In this document: positions 1 to 5,021 of the stretch, one piece after another
How positions within the stretch are numbered: position 1 is the stretch's first letter
Layout: each line of letters opens with the position of its first letter
Assembly (NCBI GenBank): GCA_021647145.1
Contig: JAKIVF010000177.1
Location: 1 to 5,021, forward strand
Length of the DNA: 5,021 nt
Direction: 5' to 3'
Origin: Methylococcaceae bacterium
GTDB lineage: Bacteria; Pseudomonadota; Gammaproteobacteria; Methylococcales; Methylomonadaceae
Position numbers and translations under genes: made by a program
Notes under the pieces: model-generated
What the model saw: only the letters and a program-made list of their open reading frames with translations
What the model was told of the DNA's origin: nothing
The model's database searches: none

Positions 1-1
1 T

Positions 2-286
2 AGAGTATTTAAAGTTATCTATTTTGGGTTTTTCTTACTCATGCCTATATATACACGTTGGGAAAAAACCAAACCCGTACCTAAAAGTGTAACTCATGAA
101 CCTGATGCAGAAGAAAAGTATGCGAAGTTAGTTGAGGCCTTCGATAAAATGACTATAAAGGAGGAAGATGCACCTACTAACAAAACCAGCTGGGGGGGGC
201 CATCATTTTCGATAAAACCGAATAAAACTGGTATTATTGAAGTAGCAACTGGGTTATTAAAAAAATTAAAAGAGAGCCTGGATTAA
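2..286 (+). CDS. petB: Cytochrome b of the cytochrome bc1 complex, C-terminal part (5' end outside window)
   Basis: This is the 3' end of the quinol-oxidising, membrane-embedded subunit of ubiquinol-cytochrome c reductase (complex III). The frame is open from base 2, so the ATG at 41 is an internal methionine and not a start. Visible are a hydrophobic stretch (VIYFGFFLLMPIY), which fits the last transmembrane helix, and then WEKTKPVPKSVT, the kind of conserved tail I recall from gammaproteobacterial cytochrome b. The heme-ligand histidines and quinone sites lie upstream of the window. About 63 charged residues follow the KPVP/VT motif, where family members usually stop within a few residues. 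This tail contains GG encoded by a G8 tract at 192-199. petC begins 2 bases after the stop, supporting one operon. Identity is firm from the motif plus the downstream cytochrome c1; the role of the tail is unknown. Confidence 0.88.
   Translation, partial: RVFKVIYFGFFLLMPIYTRWEKTKPVPKSVTHEPDAEEKYAKLVEAFDKMTIKEEDAPTNKTSWGGPSFSIKPNKTGIIEVATGLLKKLKESLD
192..199 (+). repeat. G8 homopolymer inside the cytochrome b tail
   Basis: Eight consecutive G residues lie in frame (TGG GGG GGG CCA) in an otherwise AT-rich gene. Both alternative downstream frames meet a stop within about ten codons, so a slip of one base would shorten the C-terminal tail without touching the membrane core. Confidence 0.9.
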
Positions 287-288
287 TT

Positions 289-1011
289 ATGAAAAAAATT
301 ATATATACTTTATTATTTTTATTACCACTTGGAACTCTAGCTGCTGCAGGCACTGTAAACTTACAAAGTGTTGACATAGATCTATCTGATTTTAAAACAA
401 TACAAAAAGGAGCCAAGCATTATGTAAATTATTGTCTGGGTTGCCATTCAACTAAATATATGCGTTATAAACGTATTGCCTTAGACCTTGAAATTGATGA
501 TGATGTTGTTCTAAAAGAGATTGCTCCTGAAGGTGCCAGGATTTATGATCAAATGCACTCAGCAATGAACGATCATGATTCAAAAAAATGGTTTGGAGTT
601 ACACCGCCAGATTTATCCTTAATTGCCCGGTCTCGCGGTGGAGACTGGTTGTATAGTTACCTTAAAGGGTTTTATGTTGATAAAAGCAAACCTTTAGGTG
701 TTAATAATACTATTTTTAAAGATGTTGGAATGCCAAACGTTCTATGGAAATTACAAGGTATACAAACCCCTGTGATTAAAAACGTCAAAGGTGAAGAAGT
801 TATATCTTACTTAGAACTTGAAGAGCCAGGTACAATGTCACGTGCTGCATTTGATCAAATGGTGACTGAATTAGTCAATTTTCTTGTTTATGTAGGTGAA
901 CCTGTTCAATTGGAAAGACAACAAATGGGTAAATATGTTTTATTTTATCTATTATTGTTTGGAGTTATTGCTTATTTCCTTAAAAAGGAATACTGGAAAG
1001 ACATTCATTAA
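289..1011 (+). CDS. petC: Cytochrome c1, heme subunit of the cytochrome bc1 complex
   Basis: This subunit carries electrons from the Rieske protein to soluble cytochrome c on the periplasmic side. The 240-residue product has an N-terminal signal sequence (residues 1-20, KK then a Leu-rich core ending LAAAG), a single heme c site CLGCH at 49-53 with H53 as axial ligand, a PPDLS motif at 106-110, and GMP at 147-149. M148 of GMP is the likely second axial ligand by comparison with mitochondrial cytochrome c1. GTMS at 181-184 is also family-like. A C-terminal membrane anchor spans about 216-231, followed by a basic cytoplasmic end. Length is normal for a bacterial cytochrome c1. The ATG lies 2 bases after the petB stop, with AAAAGAGAG about 12 bases upstream as ribosome-binding site, so co-translation with petB is likely. 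A strong terminator follows. Confidence 0.97.
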   Translation: MKKIIYTLLFLLPLGTLAAAGTVNLQSVDIDLSDFKTIQKGAKHYVNYCLGCHSTKYMRYKRIALDLEIDDDVVLKEIAPEGARIYDQMHSAMNDHDSKKWFGVTPPDLSLIARSRGGDWLYSYLKGFYVDKSKPLGVNNTIFKDVGMPNVLWKLQGIQTPVIKNVKGEEVISYLELEEPGTMSRAAFDQMVTELVNFLVYVGEPVQLERQQMGKYVLFYLLLFGVIAYFLKKEYWKDIH

Positions 1012-1063
1012 TTAATACTCGTTTAATGAGTATACAGTCTTTTTAAAACCATGCTTGCTAGAC

Positions 1064-1103
1064 AAAACACCTTTATATACCTAAATATAAAGGTGTTTTT
1101 TTT
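1064..1103 (+). terminator. Intrinsic terminator after petC
   Basis: A perfect 15-bp inverted repeat (1064-1078 with 1085-1099, core AACACCTTTATAT) encloses a 6-nt loop and is followed by an uninterrupted T-run to 1103. An A-run precedes the left arm, so the structure may also work in the reverse direction. It ends the respiratory operon and separates it from sspAB. Confidence 0.93.
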
Positions 1104-1139
1104 CAAAGAATCAGCATTCTAATTAAAACTCATTAGCTA

Positions 1140-1148
1140 TGCTATAAT
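1140..1148 (+). promoter_or_regulatory. Extended -10 promoter for sspAB
   Basis: The string TGCTATAAT gives a consensus sigma-70 TATAAT at 1143-1148 preceded by the TGn extension at 1140-1142. No good -35 hexamer is seen at 16-18 bp spacing, which is common when an extended -10 is present. A start near 1155 would give a leader of about 40 nt. The site lies after the petC terminator, so sspAB has its own promoter. Confidence 0.7.
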
Positions 1149-1180
1149 GCGATTGCTTTTAGTTTTAATCGCTTTCTATT

Positions 1181-1186
1181 AAGGGG
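1181..1186 (+). promoter_or_regulatory. Ribosome-binding site fixing the GTG start of sspA
   Basis: AAGGGG lies 9 bases before the GTG at 1196. No comparable purine block precedes the later ATG at 1226, so this site favours the GTG start. Confidence 0.75.
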
Positions 1187-1195
1187 TTCCGTTCT

Positions 1196-1831
1196 GTGAC
1201 AAATATCACTACTCGAAAATCAGTGATGACACTTTTCACAACATCAACATGCGCTCTAAGTCATTGTGCGCGTCTTGTATTACATGAAAAAGGTGTCACT
1301 GCAGACATTGAATTTTTCGACCCATCTAATCCACCTGAAGATTTACTTGAGCTTAACCCAACAGGCATTTCTCCCACATTAATTGAACGAGATCTCGTCT
1401 TATATGACGCTCGAATTATTGCCGAATACCTGGATGAAAGATTCCCTCACCCTCCACTTCATCAAATGGACCCTGTATCTCGGGCTAACGCCAGAATGAT
1501 TATCAAGCGGATTGACCAGGACTGGTATCAACTATTAGATGAATATTTAACCTCAGGTGAAAAAAAATCAGCGAAAGCAAAAAAAATGCTTAAAGAAAGC
1601 CTTATATCGGCAACACCTATTTTTGAGGCTCAGCCTTACTTTATGAGCACAGAGTATTCTTTAATTGATTGCACAATGGCACCTTTATTATGGCGTTTAC
1701 CGAGTTTGGGGATTGATATAAATTCTTTAAGTCCTGCTATAGTCAGCTATGCAAACCGGTTATTTTCAAGAGAGGCTTTTCAATTAAGCCTGAGTGAAGA
1801 AGAAAAAGAAATGGTACCACGCAGCAAATGA
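1196..1831 (+). CDS. sspA: Stringent starvation protein A (RNA polymerase-associated GST-fold regulator)
   Basis: SspA binds RNA polymerase under starvation and acid stress and alters promoter use; it has a glutathione-S-transferase fold without transferase activity in characterised members. The 211-residue product aligns along its whole length with my memory of E. coli SspA: SVMTLF at 9-14, EKGV at 31-34, DLLELNP at 49-55, EYLDERFPHPPL at 77-88, and APLLWRLPSLGI at 162-173. The P84-H85-P86 pocket needed for activity in E. coli is present at the same numbering. Residues 1-85 are the thioredoxin-like domain and the rest is the helical domain. C19 and C24 lie where active GSTs have their catalytic residue. 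The start is GTG, chosen because AAGGGG lies 9 bases upstream and the N-terminus then matches E. coli in length; ATG at 1226 is the alternative. The stop overlaps sspB. Confidence 0.96.
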   Translation: MTNITTRKSVMTLFTTSTCALSHCARLVLHEKGVTADIEFFDPSNPPEDLLELNPTGISPTLIERDLVLYDARIIAEYLDERFPHPPLHQMDPVSRANARMIIKRIDQDWYQLLDEYLTSGEKKSAKAKKMLKESLISATPIFEAQPYFMSTEYSLIDCTMAPLLWRLPSLGIDINSLSPAIVSYANRLFSREAFQLSLSEEEKEMVPRSK

Positions 1832-2208
1832 CCCCCTTAAAGCCTTATCTAATACGATCAATCTATGAGTGGATAATAGATAATCAACTCACCCCCCACC
1901 TTTTGGTTGACGCAGAAAACCCAGATGCAGTCTTACCTACAGAATTTATAGAAAATGGAAAAATTGTTTTAAATATGCGTCCCGAAGCAATACAAGACTT
2001 AGTATTAGGTAACAATGAAATTCAGTTTCATGCTCGCTTCTCAGGGGAGTCAGTCCACATTATCACACCGACAACGGCAGTCCTTGCTATTTACGCTAAA
2101 GAAAATGGAAAAGGCATGGTTTTTGACCCAGAAGAACCTGATAATGACACACCACCTTCGGCTCCAGAAAAAAAACATACAAAACCCCAGTTGCGTGTTG
2201 TTAAATAA
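1828..2208 (+). CDS. sspB: SspB, ClpXP protease specificity adaptor
   Basis: SspB binds ssrA-tagged peptides released from stalled ribosomes and delivers them to the ClpX unfoldase of ClpXP. The 126-residue product has the folded substrate-binding domain at about 5-102, with family motifs KPYLIRSIYEWIIDNQLTPH (5-24), IVLNM (46-50), F-HARF (67-71), and AVLAIYAKENGKGMVF (84-99). A short acidic/proline linker follows (about 101-119), then the terminal peptide QLRVVK, which corresponds to the ClpX-docking XB motif ALRVVK of E. coli. The linker is much shorter than in the E. coli protein (about 165 residues in total), but both functional ends are kept. Its ATG overlaps the sspA stop as ATGA and no strong ribosome-binding site precedes it, so translation is probably coupled to sspA. 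Confidence 0.96.
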   Translation: MTPLKPYLIRSIYEWIIDNQLTPHLLVDAENPDAVLPTEFIENGKIVLNMRPEAIQDLVLGNNEIQFHARFSGESVHIITPTTAVLAIYAKENGKGMVFDPEEPDNDTPPSAPEKKHTKPQLRVVK

Positions 2209-2234
2209 GAGCACTTCTCATCACAAACAAAACA

Positions 2235-2252
2235 AAGATGCCCTCGCATCTT
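2235..2252 (+). terminator. Possible weak hairpin after sspB
   Basis: A perfect 7-bp inverted repeat (AAGATGC with GCATCTT) encloses a 4-nt loop 26 bases after the sspB stop. No T-tract follows, so it could be a transcript 3'-end structure or a chance palindrome. No better terminator is seen before the next gene. Confidence 0.35.
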
Positions 2253-2282
2253 ATATCAACCGCATACCCTAAAAGAGCTATC

Positions 2283-2322
2283 CACCCTAGTATTGATATT
2301 CACACCCTAGTATTGATATTCA
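2283..2322. repeat. Perfect 20-bp tandem duplication
   Basis: The unit CACCCTAGTATTGATATTCA occurs twice head to tail (2283-2302 and 2303-2322), and the identity continues one base further. It lies in the noncoding gap between sspB and the next gene, about 140 bases upstream of that gene. It could be a binding-site doubling or a replication-slippage product; no further copy is seen in the window. Confidence 0.93.
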
Positions 2323-2437
2323 CTTGTTCACACTTATTTTCATTTATTTTTCTATAGTAGCATAGTTTTCCATTCTTCCTTTTAATGAGTATTTAACATA
2401 TTAATTTCAGTTTACATTTTCTGAAAGGGAGAGACTT

Positions 2438-2443
2438 TATAAT
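2438..2443 (+). promoter_or_regulatory. Candidate -10 box for the VPLPA-CTERM gene
   Basis: TATAAT at 2438-2443 lies 20 bases before the ATG. The best -35-like hexamer, TTTACA at 2411-2416, is 21 bp away, longer than normal, and other candidates are poor, so the promoter may be weak or activator-dependent. The region is AT-rich enough for a chance match. No sigma-54 GG/GC pair was found. Confidence 0.35.
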
Positions 2444-2463
2444 AATAATTAAGGAATAATATA

Positions 2464-3044
2464 ATGAAATTCAATTACAACAAAAATAAAAAACCGGTTT
2501 GTTTTAAATCTTTTCAAATAACTGCCTTGCTCATATTCGGTGCAATTTCAACAGCACATGCAGCAGCTACATTAGACGTGGGTTTGCTTGAAGTAAATGA
2601 CTGGTCTGGTGCCGATGTTGGTTCTTATAAACCTTTCGAACTTATTTTTTCTGACCAAGATTATTTTGCGGCAGAAACCGACTTTCCTTATGAAGTAACC
2701 ATTGAGTATGATAGCAATGCAATCTCAATTAGTGGGGGCTTTGGGGGAGAAATTACATTCAGTGGAATCTATGAAAACCCCGTGTCCTCATTCTTATTTA
2801 TTGCTGAAGAATTTGATGTCGTCTCTCTAATGGGGGATTTAGCTATAACTACTTTAAGTATAACCTCCGCTACGCTTGCCGGCACTTCTTTAGCTACAGT
2901 TGATTATGACCTTCAACTCCCCTCAGGACCTTCACCATCAGTTTCAACTGTGCTTTACCAGCAGCATTTCCTTTAATGATGTCAGCAATTGCCGCAGTAG
3001 GTTTTTTAGGTTCAAAAAGAAAAAATCCAATTCCACAAAGTTAA
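2464..3044 (+). pseudogene. Small secreted protein with VPLPA-CTERM sorting signal, frameshifted at its C-terminus
   Basis: As read, the frame from ATG 2464 encodes 170 residues and stops at 2976. It has a signal peptide (basic 1-16, hydrophobic 18-30, likely cleavage after AHA near residue 33), a beta-rich middle with no cysteine or known catalytic motif, and a PSGPSPS linker at 153-159. In the -1 frame, directly after V163, lie the residues LPAAFPLMMSAIAAVGFLG followed by SKRK and a stop at 3042-3044. Adding a single C at about 2953 gives V-P-L-P-A-A, a hydrophobic helix and a basic tail, which is the VPLPA variant of the PEP-CTERM signal recognised by exosortases. The repaired product is 193 residues. 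AAGGAA 8 bases before the ATG is a good ribosome-binding site. The body was not recognised. The cause is either a real 1-bp deletion or a sequencing/assembly error. Confidence 0.8.
2952..2954 (+). other. Inferred 1-bp deletion site (frameshift)
   Basis: The sequence reads GTG CTT TAC CAG CAG. With one more C it reads GTG CCT TTA CCA GCA GCA, restoring VPLPAA and an open frame to 3044. The fit to the expected motif is exact, so the missing base is most likely here. Confidence 0.75.
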
Positions 3045-3081
3045 ACAAACATTTAGGTATAAGATCGTAGCAATATAACCT

Positions 3082-3113
3082 GTAAGCCGGATGAGCGGCA
3101 GCGTTTATCCGGC
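3082..3113 (+). repeat. REP-like palindromic element, left copy (possible terminator)
   Basis: GTAA at 3082-3085 is followed by an imperfect palindrome with arms GCCGGAT (3086-3092) and ATCCGGC (3107-3113), resembling the GTAG-headed REP sequences of enterobacteria. As RNA of the plus strand it folds into a continuous 12-bp stem (two G-U pairs) around loop GCAG, followed by AUUUUCUU. It can therefore serve as intrinsic terminator for the upstream VPLPA gene. Confidence 0.75.
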
Positions 3114-3240
3114 ATTTTCTTAAACATCTGCAACACTTTTTAAAATATCAGCATTCCTACAAAGCCAGTTCTAATCGGATTTTTATAGTTCGGGTGGAAA
3201 AGTATGAAAACGCACCTCAACTTTTTTATATAATTCAAAT

Positions 3241-3272
3241 GTCGGATAAACGCTGCCTCTCATCCACCTTAC
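3241..3272 (-). repeat. REP-like palindromic element, right copy, inverted
   Basis: Over 28 bases (3241-3268) it matches the reverse complement of the left copy at 24 positions, and similarity continues through TTAC and beyond (to about 3279). The palindrome is more decayed than the left one, with arms reduced to GGAT/ATCC plus scattered pairs. It faces the minus-strand gene, placing it downstream of that gene's stop. Confidence 0.78.
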
Positions 3273-3343
3273 GTGTTATTCCTTATTGTACTTTGGGGGA
3301 TAGAAACTGAAACAGGCACATTGTGGGTTACGCAACTGTTTCA

Positions 3344-3355
3344 AGCAGCGCTGCT
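3344..3355. repeat. 12-bp perfect palindrome
   Basis: AGCAGCGCTGCT is self-complementary and lies 47 bases beyond the stop of the minus-strand gene. CAAGCAG at its left edge also pairs with CTGCTTG at 3386-3392. No T-tract adjoins it. It could be a protein-binding site or part of a transcript-end structure; function is unknown. Confidence 0.5.
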
Positions 3356-3401
3356 ATCGACAAATAAGTCTGCCCGCATCCGTAACTGCTTGAAGTATAA
3401 T

Positions 3402-4931
3402 CTAATCACACCCAGACAAATGCTGATAGTATTCAACAAATCCTACATCTTCTATATTATCAGACTGACTTGCATTTAAATAATGGACTTTTTCATCCTG
3501 AAAAAAACCTAAATAAGTCTGTGTATCACTATAATAACGATAAGTGTATTGTTCATTTTGACTTGATTCTCCAATCGTTAAACCAAACAAAGCAGGGTAC
3601 TGTTGTTCTGCCCAATTGAACACGCAGTTTTTAGTTTCGTTTGAAATGGCTAAACTAGTTAATTTATGCACTTCCGTTGAAGTGGTGAAATAAACGCCAT
3701 CACCGTAACTCAATAATTCTATATTAAAGTGTCTAAATGGAGGTAACAACTGACCGACTTGTTTAACATGTTGTCCTAAATCTTTAGTTTCAAAGGTTCC
3801 ATTTTCTGTCTGTATAAAAAAACCATCCTTATTTCTTGGGTTAAAAATAATTGAGAAAATCTCACCGATAGTATCGGTATTATAAAGGATTTTCCCCCAA
3901 CTATTTCCACCATTATCTGATATTGAAATAGTTGGTCCGTCAATAAAAACAAGTCTATCTGGAAAAATAGGATGTATTAACAAATGACCTCTATCGTGAA
4001 TGGCTCCTATTTTCTTTTGCCAGGTCCCTCCTCCATCTTCTGATTTATAAACACTGGTAGAATAGTTATCTACGCCGACCATAAAAATAACCTGCGAATT
4101 TCTAGGGTCGACTACTATGCTAGAAATATAGGTATGGGTATTAGCCTGAGTCCATTCCATAATTGAAATATTCTGTTCATTATTGTCTTCTACATTTTTA
4201 ATAAAAAACTTGTTACCATAAGAAGCATAGATTTTTTTACTATCAGGTAAATAGTGTAAATTACTTATTCTTCTTATTCCTCCTTGTGTAGATTCAGGTA
4301 ATAAAATTGAATGATCTAACGAAAACAACCAGTTTTTTCCTCCGTCAATACTTCTAAAGGTTTCACCAGAATATAAAAGACACAAAATCTCCTGATTATT
4401 CTTTGGGTTAAAGATTGTTTTATAACATTCAGTATGTGACCCTGATCCAAATATATTGGGTGCTGCCAATTTTTCCCAAGATTCACCCCCGTCAATAGTT
4501 TTATAATTCTTACGTTTATTATGCGTTAGAAAGATAACATCAGTATTGTCTTGTGCAACAAAAATCTTACCTCCTATAGCCTTCAACCCTTTATTACTAC
4601 TCTGCCAATCCATCCCTCCATTACGACTGTTGAATACGCCATCAAGAGAATTTACTAAAAGTTTTTGATTATCTTGAGAATTAAGCACAATTTTTTTTTC
4701 ATCATCCCAGCGAGTCTGAATTGTAATATCTAGATTAATTAACTCCCAGTCTTCACCCGAATTTATAGATTTCGCAACTATCATTTCAGATTCGGTGACG
4801 TCAAAAACGAACCCTAAACTAGGCATTTCGATTTTAGTTTCTTTTTCCCTCTCCGACCGGATAGTTGCGTATAAGGTATTCGAAAAATTATTATAATACC
4901 CATTTATGGTGCGGCTAAAGTCCATCAGCAA
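3402..4931 (-). CDS. Asp-box (BNR) beta-propeller protein with Cys-bounded C-terminal domain, 5'-truncated
   Basis: The readable frame encodes 509 residues. Asp-box motifs (S/T-x-D/N-x-G-x-x-W) lie at 55-62, 102-109, 145-152, 194-201, 297-304 and 338-345, with degenerate ones near 248-260 and 382. The period of about 40-50 residues fits the blades of a sialidase/sortilin-like propeller. Such repeats occur in secreted or surface proteins; no glycosidase active-site set is evident, so enzyme activity should not be assumed. Residues 436-508 form a separate domain, starting C-V-F-N-W-A-E, with YPALF, YTYRYYS and YLG, and ending G-C; I recall this type at the C-termini of many secreted proteobacterial proteins. 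The only start is a TTG (4929-4931) lying inside transposase sequence, and there is no signal peptide, so the native 5' end is lost. Native sequence probably begins near 4885-4900 (NTLYAT, residues 18-23). Stop is TAG at 3402-3404. Confidence 0.82.
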   Translation of the reverse strand: MLMDFSRTINGYYNNFSNTLYATIRSEREKETKIEMPSLGFVFDVTESEMIVAKSINSGEDWELINLDITIQTRWDDEKKIVLNSQDNQKLLVNSLDGVFNSRNGGMDWQSSNKGLKAIGGKIFVAQDNTDVIFLTHNKRKNYKTIDGGESWEKLAAPNIFGSGSHTECYKTIFNPKNNQEILCLLYSGETFRSIDGGKNWLFSLDHSILLPESTQGGIRRISNLHYLPDSKKIYASYGNKFFIKNVEDNNEQNISIMEWTQANTHTYISSIVVDPRNSQVIFMVGVDNYSTSVYKSEDGGGTWQKKIGAIHDRGHLLIHPIFPDRLVFIDGPTISISDNGGNSWGKILYNTDTIGEIFSIIFNPRNKDGFFIQTENGTFETKDLGQHVKQVGQLLPPFRHFNIELLSYGDGVYFTTSTEVHKLTSLAISNETKNCVFNWAEQQYPALFGLTIGESSQNEQYTYRYYSDTQTYLGFFQDEKVHYLNASQSDNIEDVGFVEYYQHLSGCD

Positions 4932-5021
4932 TTGCGTGAAGATGGCTTCAAAGTTAGCTTAAATACGGTAGCAAGCTATCGGCAACAGCTTGGATTGAAG
5001 GCCGTTTTAGCGGTTAAACCG
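4902..5021 (+). mobile_element. IS3-family transposase OrfB fragment, 5' end missing, continues beyond the window
   Basis: Read rightward in the frame of base 4902, the sequence gives IYGAAKVHQQLREDGFKVSL and then NTVASYRQQLGLKAVLAVKP to the window edge without a stop. The pattern Y-G-x-x-x-V-x-x-x-L-R, a second helix (VSLNTVASY) and then LGLKA is the HTH_21-type DNA-binding region that precedes the rve integrase domain in IS3-family OrfB. OrfA, the first part of OrfB and the terminal inverted repeat are absent: the frame meets a stop at 4872-4874 and the sequence to its left belongs to the propeller gene. This is therefore a truncated or rearranged copy at its left side. Whether the DDE catalytic part survives lies outside the window. 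Confidence 0.75.

Larger units (their letters stand above)
3045..3401. other. Noncoding gap between convergent genes, holding an inverted REP pair
   Basis: These 357 bases separate the rightward VPLPA gene from the leftward propeller gene. They hold two inverted REP-like palindromes (3082-3113 and 3241-3272) with 127 AT-rich bases between the 28-bp cores, and a 12-bp perfect palindrome at 3344-3355. A 68-codon frame starting at 3273 has no ribosome-binding site and looks like chance. I see no RNA gene here. Confidence 0.75.

Noticed and set aside
41..286. Independent 81-residue protein starting at ATG 41
   Set aside because: The frame is open from base 2 and the upstream codons continue the last cytochrome b helix, so this is the petB 3' end and not a separate gene.
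234..416. 60-codon minus-strand frame
   Set aside because: It lies antisense across the petB/petC junction, both well supported; no ribosome-binding site or family signal.
2015..2272. 85-codon plus-strand frame overlapping sspB
   Set aside because: A shadow of sspB in another frame, with no recognisable content.
1022..2392. Shared 12-mer TTTAATGAGTAT at 1022-1033 and 2381-2392
   Set aside because: Short and AT-rich, in unrelated gaps; plausible by chance and not at matching positions relative to genes.
2976..3044. Separate 22-residue small protein starting at ATG 2976
   Set aside because: It is the displaced end of the VPLPA-CTERM signal of the upstream frame; the motif extends upstream of this ATG.
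3327..3395. Imperfect direct repeat AACTGTTTCAAG / AACTGCTTGAAG
   Set aside because: Only 10 of 12 bases match and nothing else suggests function; chance is likely.
3273..3479. 68-codon plus-strand frame
   Set aside because: No ribosome-binding site, overlaps the right REP copy's edge and the 3' end of the minus-strand gene, and resembles no known protein.
3402..4931. Calling the propeller protein a sialidase
   Set aside because: Asp-boxes are structural and occur in many non-enzymatic propellers; no arginine triad or other catalytic set could be identified.

Overview
The window suggests an AT-rich, non-enterobacterial gammaproteobacterium. The gene order cytochrome b, cytochrome c1, sspA, sspB is the arrangement I recall from Pseudomonas-like gammaproteobacteria, where petABC sits directly upstream of sspAB. 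A VPLPA-CTERM (exosortase-type) surface protein and a secreted-type beta-propeller protein point to an environmental, envelope-elaborating lineage. The sequence alone does not settle the genus.

Left part (1-2208) is core genome. The window opens inside the last transmembrane helix of cytochrome b (petB), whose tail is unusually long and carries a G8 tract. Cytochrome c1 (petC) follows two bases later, and a textbook intrinsic terminator (15-bp perfect stem plus T-tract) closes the respiratory operon. sspA then starts from its own extended -10 promoter with a GTG codon. sspB overlaps sspA by ATGA and keeps the C-terminal ClpX-docking peptide. SspA is an RNA-polymerase-associated stress regulator and SspB is the adaptor that delivers ssrA-tagged proteins to ClpXP.

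Right part (2209-5021) is accessory. It holds a perfect 20-bp tandem duplication, then a small secreted protein gene whose C-terminal VPLPA sorting signal has been put out of frame by an apparent one-base deletion near 2953. Next comes an inverted pair of REP-like palindromes lying between convergent genes. On the minus strand lies a long gene for an Asp-box (BNR) beta-propeller with a cysteine-bounded C-terminal domain. Its 5' end is missing: the sequence runs directly into the interior of an IS3-family transposase reading the other way, which continues past the window edge.

No CRISPR array, tRNA or rRNA was seen, and I see no convincing evidence of a new multi-gene system. The points most worth checking are the frameshifted sorting signal, the inverted REP pair and its strand-asymmetric hairpins, the IS3/BNR junction, and the poorly characterised C-terminal domain of the propeller protein.
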